Positions 60,964 to 64,000 of a stretch of 64,000 nt of DNA are shown here, in pieces. The number at the start of each line of letters is the position of its first letter. Positions within the stretch are counted from its first letter, which is position 1. The stretch is from CANIGN01 sp964538275. Its GTDB lineage: Bacteria; Bdellovibrionota; UBA2428. The notes below the pieces were generated by a model. The model was given only the letters and a program-made list of their open reading frames with translations, did not search any database and was not told the origin of the DNA. Where the stretch lies: NCBI GenBank assembly GCA_964538275.1, contig CAZIFW010000007.1, positions 14,530 through 78,529 of the forward strand. Direction: 5' to 3'. Made by a program: the position numbers and the translations under genes.

Positions 60964-62180
60964 TTTACTCTCCCCAAAATAGCTTCAAGAGCTTCTTTCA
61001 GTGTGGAATCCGTAAATAATTTTGATTCAACAGCCTCTAAACCAGCGTCTTGCGCTGCTTTAACTTCTGCATCAATTGTGTTGTTAATTTCTTGTTGAAA
61101 CTGCTCACTCACGGCTTTTACTTTAAAACCGCCAATAGGTAAGCGGCCGCGTTTAGTTAAAAAGCCCATACTTGTTAGAACATTCAATCCAGATACATCA
61201 AGTGTCTCTAAATCAAAGCGTAAACTGCTAAAGCTAAACGTAAGAGGGATACTTCCTTTTGTAGAACGACCTTCCATTCCTGGAGACATATTCTGACGTC
61301 CACTTTCTTTAAGTTTAAAAGTTCCCCCACTAAAGGATTCAAACTCACCAAATTCTACATCTAAAACAGGAGCTTGTGCTCTCAAGAGAGGAATCGTTAA
61401 TACAAGCTTTGCCGTTGCTGTCTTTTCTGCATTTCCTGGAATATTTATTTTATCAAAAGTAATTTGATCATTTGATTTTGAAAAAGGAAGTACTGCAGGT
61501 TTAAGTGCCAACAATACACTCACCACTAAATTAGATTCCCCTCGAGGATTGATAAAAATAAAACTTCTTGCTCCCAAAAGATAAACAGGATTTTCAGTGG
61601 TGAATCTTAATTTTTGCAAATCTTTAATTTGTGCAGTGACATCTTTCTCAAATTTGTCAGACTGACTAGAGGAAGCGAGTACATTTGCTGCCTGATCTGA
61701 GCTCATTGAAATTTTATCGCCGCTATAAAACAAGTCTCGATCGCCCGTTTGCCAAGGAATAAGGTAAACATCATTCACCACTGGAAAAGTAGTTGCTTCT
61801 ATAGTTGAAATGCTTTCAATAGCCGCCCCTAATTCCTTAGAAAGCACAGAACTCATAGAAGTGACTGAAGTTAAAAAATCTGTTTGAGGATCGCTGAGTG
61901 CTGAACCGAGCTGACCACTCATTGGCAAGAGCCCTTTAACAACTGCACCTAAAACTTTCTCTTTGATGAGTTCACGATTTTTATCGCGTGCACTTGGAGA
62001 GAGTAAATCCTGATTAGGATCAAAAGGAGTAGAAAGATCAGGTCGCTCAACAAAAATGAGCCGATAGGGAGATCTTCCTTCGTATTCATTGCTTGAAAGC
62101 AAATGAGGGGTCAAAAATGATCCCGAAAAAAATAAAATGGAGAGGGGTTTAATTTTTAGGTATTTTTTTATTTGCACCAT
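60960..62180 (-). CDS. Secreted partner protein of the PLD-like enzyme, unknown family
   Basis: 406 residues. N-terminal signal (MVQIKKYLKIKPLSILFFSG). Long strand-rich mature sequence: KPAVLPFSKSNDQITFDKIN, KLVLTIPLLRAQAPVLDVEF, GSIPLTFSFSSLRFDLETLD. It ends with an amphipathic helix (FQQEINNTIDAEVKAAQDAG onward). The strand repeats suggest a beta sandwich or lipid-binding cradle, but no family is recognised. The four-base overlap with the PLD-like gene implies co-translation and a shared role. Confidence 0.65.
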   Translation of the reverse strand: MVQIKKYLKIKPLSILFFSGSFLTPHLLSSNEYEGRSPYRLIFVERPDLSTPFDPNQDLLSPSARDKNRELIKEKVLGAVVKGLLPMSGQLGSALSDPQTDFLTSVTSMSSVLSKELGAAIESISTIEATTFPVVNDVYLIPWQTGDRDLFYSGDKISMSSDQAANVLASSSQSDKFEKDVTAQIKDLQKLRFTTENPVYLLGARSFIFINPRGESNLVVSVLLALKPAVLPFSKSNDQITFDKINIPGNAEKTATAKLVLTIPLLRAQAPVLDVEFGEFESFSGGTFKLKESGRQNMSPGMEGRSTKGSIPLTFSFSSLRFDLETLDVSGLNVLTSMGFLTKRGRLPIGGFKVKAVSEQFQQEINNTIDAEVKAAQDAGLEAVESKLFTDSTLKEALEAILGRVK

Positions 62181-62299
62181 AAGCTTGCACCGCTTGGAGC
62201 GAGAAACTAGCAGTACAAGATCTTAGCTACAAGAAAGAAAGCCTTACATAAGTGCCTTAAAAATTAGCAACTTAACGGAACATCCCGCACGTGAAAGAA

Positions 62300-62722
62300 C
62301 TATTCATCGCCCTCAGAAGTCTCTGGAGCAGGTTTAGCCAAGCGAAACTTTGAATCAATTTTGGGTATAGACGATAGAGGTATCCAGACTCGAATGCCGC
62401 TGCTTCTTACTATGACCGCGATCCATTTTTTATCTTTTGATAGGCGGAAGGGCGTTACAATACTCCCCGAAGTGATTTGAGATAAGACCTTACCTGTTCG
62501 ATCTGGTCGGCTACGACCTTTCACACTATAGAGTGTTTTTACTAAGCCGCTTCCGCCTCTTTCATCGGGTTGCTCATTAGTAAAAGTAACATTTTTATTT
62601 CTTAAAATTCGCACGCCTTTTTGCTTAGCGGGTGGAAGCAATATTTGATCCTCAAACGGCCTTGCCTCTAGGAAGGCAGAAGAGAAGATTAAAACCAAGA
62701 GAATTGATTTCAGGAAATGCAT
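62300..62722 (-). CDS. Secreted bacterial SH3-like protein
   Basis: 140 residues. Signal peptide MHFLKSILLVLIFSSAFLEA. One SH3b-like domain (about 65-118): SVKGRSRPDRTGKVLSQITS, then FRLSKDKKWIAVIVR and VWIPLSSIPKID, matching the usual SH3b strand pattern with its Trp. Ends with an acidic tail. It overlaps the upstream SH3-barrel gene by one base (TAATG). Such domains bind peptidoglycan or peptide ligands. Confidence 0.7.
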   Translation of the reverse strand: MHFLKSILLVLIFSSAFLEARPFEDQILLPPAKQKGVRILRNKNVTFTNEQPDERGGSGLVKTLYSVKGRSRPDRTGKVLSQITSGSIVTPFRLSKDKKWIAVIVRSSGIRVWIPLSSIPKIDSKFRLAKPAPETSEGDE

Positions 62723-63546
62723 TAGAAACTTACTCCCAGTTGAACTTCTACACTTGCTCGGGATCTAGCAAAAAAGTCATAAGCCCCTCGAAGCATAAGA
62801 TCCACCGGACCCAAAGCGACACCGGTAGCTAAGCCCAATGAAAAGTGATGGCGGTAATTACTTCCCACGTTATCTACAGAATAACCTAAGTCGGGACCAT
62901 AAACTAAGGGCCCCCACAACGGAGCACGCCACACATAACGAAGGGCCGCGGAAAAATCAGAGTTTTGGTGCGCCTTAAAAGGAGATGGAAAAGTAGCTTC
63001 TGCAGAAAACCAAGCCGGATTTAAAGCGCCATTGCCATTTAGAGATGTTTGACCCAAATTATAATCAACTCTCAAACCCAATCTGGAGCTTGCAGGTTCA
63101 CTGTCAGAGAGCCAACGCATAATGGGAGCAACTCGTAATTTTGGCATGAATGGTTTTTCGGAACGAGCCCTTAAGGCTTCTTCCATCATTTCTTCTTTTG
63201 TTTTCTGAGGCTCTTCTTTTATGCCTTTGGATTGATTTGAAATGTTTTGAATTTGCTGAATACTAGATCGCGCTTCATCAACTTCTTTATAATCCGTTCT
63301 CTCTATAGGCATCCAACCTTCAAGCCCATCAGAATCTCTTAACTTTACCCAAATATTTTTTTTAGATTTCTCTACATACAGGAGTAAAGTGCCCTCTTCA
63401 GCTTCTGCTAACTTTTGACTCTTGATGCTGGGACGACTGAACAAGGGTGTGTCTTTTTTTACTTCTAATAAGTACGGTACTTCTCGAGCCATAAGACTTA
63501 AAGGAAAGAAAATCAGCAAAGCTCTAATGGAATGCGATGTCTTCAT
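62722..63546 (-). CDS. SH3 domain fused to an outer-membrane barrel-like region
   Basis: 274 residues. Signal peptide MKTSHSIRALLIFFPLSLMA. SH3b domain (about 25-83): LEVKKDTPLFSRPSIKSQKL and NIWVKLRDSDGLEGWMPIE. A charged helical linker (85-135) leads to a C-terminal strand-rich region (KLRVAPIMRWLSDSEPASSR to VEVQLGVSF) that ends in Phe, as barrels do. It could anchor peptidoglycan to the outer membrane. It overlaps the metallophosphoesterase gene by 23 bases. Confidence 0.7.
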   Translation of the reverse strand: MKTSHSIRALLIFFPLSLMAREVPYLLEVKKDTPLFSRPSIKSQKLAEAEEGTLLLYVEKSKKNIWVKLRDSDGLEGWMPIERTDYKEVDEARSSIQQIQNISNQSKGIKEEPQKTKEEMMEEALRARSEKPFMPKLRVAPIMRWLSDSEPASSRLGLRVDYNLGQTSLNGNGALNPAWFSAEATFPSPFKAHQNSDFSAALRYVWRAPLWGPLVYGPDLGYSVDNVGSNYRHHFSLGLATGVALGPVDLMLRGAYDFFARSRASVEVQLGVSF

Positions 63547-64000
63547 GCCAACGGCCTCTCCATTCCCTTAAAGCAGCGCGAGTACGAATCACTTCTTGAT
63601 CTTCTTTCTTGAGTTCAACTACAGCGTAATGAAATTTTGTATGCTTACCAAGACTACTTAAATCTAAACTAGTTACTTCAGTCCATGAACCCGTGTTGAA
63701 ATATTGCTTTCCCTCGCTAAATTGTTTTGTTTCATAGACATGAGTATGTCCCATAACAACCGTATGCACGTCTTTATTTTTAGAGCAAATTCCACTTGCT
63801 GCATCTTCTAGTTTAGGAGACTTGAACATCTCCCCCATCATTTTCAATGTCGTTACAAGATTAGAAGTTCTATAAATAGACTTCGAAAAACGTGTTCCAA
63901 AGAAATATAACAATACACGTAACAAATTTTTCAAACACCAAACAGTATCATGTAACAAACTCCAACGTATAAATGCTTGAACAGGACGCACTCTATCAAC
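63524..64000 (-). CDS. Metallophosphoesterase, N-terminus outside window
   Basis: The C-terminal 158 codons of a calcineurin-like phosphoesterase; the frame stays open through the right window edge, so a GTG at 63991 is probably not the start. The late metal-binding block is HTVVMGHTHVYETKQF followed by YFNTGSWTEV, the GHTH and N-T-G-S pattern of the family. The active-site Asp and first His blocks must lie outside. UDP-2,3-diacylglucosamine hydrolase-like or general phosphoesterase; not decided. Confidence 0.78.
   Translation of the reverse strand, partial: VDRVRPVQAFIRWSLLHDTVWCLKNLLRVLLYFFGTRFSKSIYRTSNLVTTLKMMGEMFKSPKLEDAASGICSKNKDVHTVVMGHTHVYETKQFSEGKQYFNTGSWTEVTSLDLSSLGKHTKFHYAVVELKKEDQEVIRTRAALREWRGRWHEDIAFH

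Noticed and set aside
63524..63991. GTG at 63991 as start of the metallophosphoesterase
   Set aside because: The frame stays open to the window edge and the early metal-binding motifs of the family are missing, so the gene is cut, not short.

Overview
The window reads as chromosome from a Gram-negative predator-type bacterium, most likely Bdellovibrionota (Bdellovibrio/Pseudobdellovibrio relatives). The grounds are a low-to-moderate GC content, very tight gene packing, many small secreted proteins of unknown family and secreted hydrolases, and a TolQ/TolR-type motor operon carrying a TPR protein and an FHA-TonB-like protein, as in myxobacterial and Bdellovibrio gliding loci. This placement is inference from gene content. 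No rRNA, tRNA, CRISPR array, transposase or prophage was found. No stretch longer than 300 bases lacks a gene; the longest gaps are 6696-6975, 51047-51315, 32772-32975 and 49045-49239.

Layout. 1-6700: a fadL-like porin followed by acetoacetyl-CoA synthetase (cut by the left edge), prolyl iminopeptidase, and a coupled DMT exporter-miaE pair. 6976-9581: two paralogous small outer-membrane barrels flanking a membrane protein-pseudopilin pair. 9644-19600: aconitase, a membrane protein, a secreted alpha/beta hydrolase with a Cys nucleophile, a lipoprotein, and the transporters CstA and AbgT. 19700-24760: an erpA-nuoB pair, an HD phosphohydrolase and several secreted unknowns, one of them papain-like. 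24824-29126: DHH phosphoesterase, lytic transglycosylase, amidase_3 protein and glutaredoxin, mostly an oligonucleotide and peptidoglycan turnover set. 29947-32771: PepP and an HTTM membrane protein. 32976-40416: a six-gene proton-channel/gliding-like trans-envelope operon. 40506-51046: secreted unknowns (one with a clan-CD-like His/Cys pair), NAD-type isocitrate dehydrogenase, Mrp-DUF971, a zinc-less DksA-like protein, an OtsB-like HAD phosphatase, TrmJ, a large secreted unknown, and DUF1844-HtrA. 51316-58612: a complete moxR-DUF58-Bat operon with a BatB-BatC fusion. 58642-64000: a minus-strand envelope cluster (metallophosphoesterase, SH3-barrel fusion, SH3 protein, unknown partner, secreted phospholipase D-like enzyme).

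How it fits together. The main theme is the cell envelope: beta-barrels, peptidoglycan hydrolases, an energised Tol/Agl-type motor, the Bat stress or attachment system, and periplasmic proteases and phospholipase. The metabolic genes centre on the TCA cycle and lipid/peptide-derived carbon (AcnA, Icd, NuoB, AACS, FadL, PIP, PepP, CstA, AbgT), as expected for an organism feeding on protein and lipid.

Non-coding signals worth attention are a roughly 100-bp inverted-end repeat present twice (17300-17387 and 45451-45555) whose central hairpin keeps its pairing while changing sequence; a second intergenic palindromic family (4158-4231 and 40425-40516); a perfect 14-bp-arm inverted repeat inside the start of the acetoacetyl-CoA synthetase gene; and several leader hairpins next to start codons.
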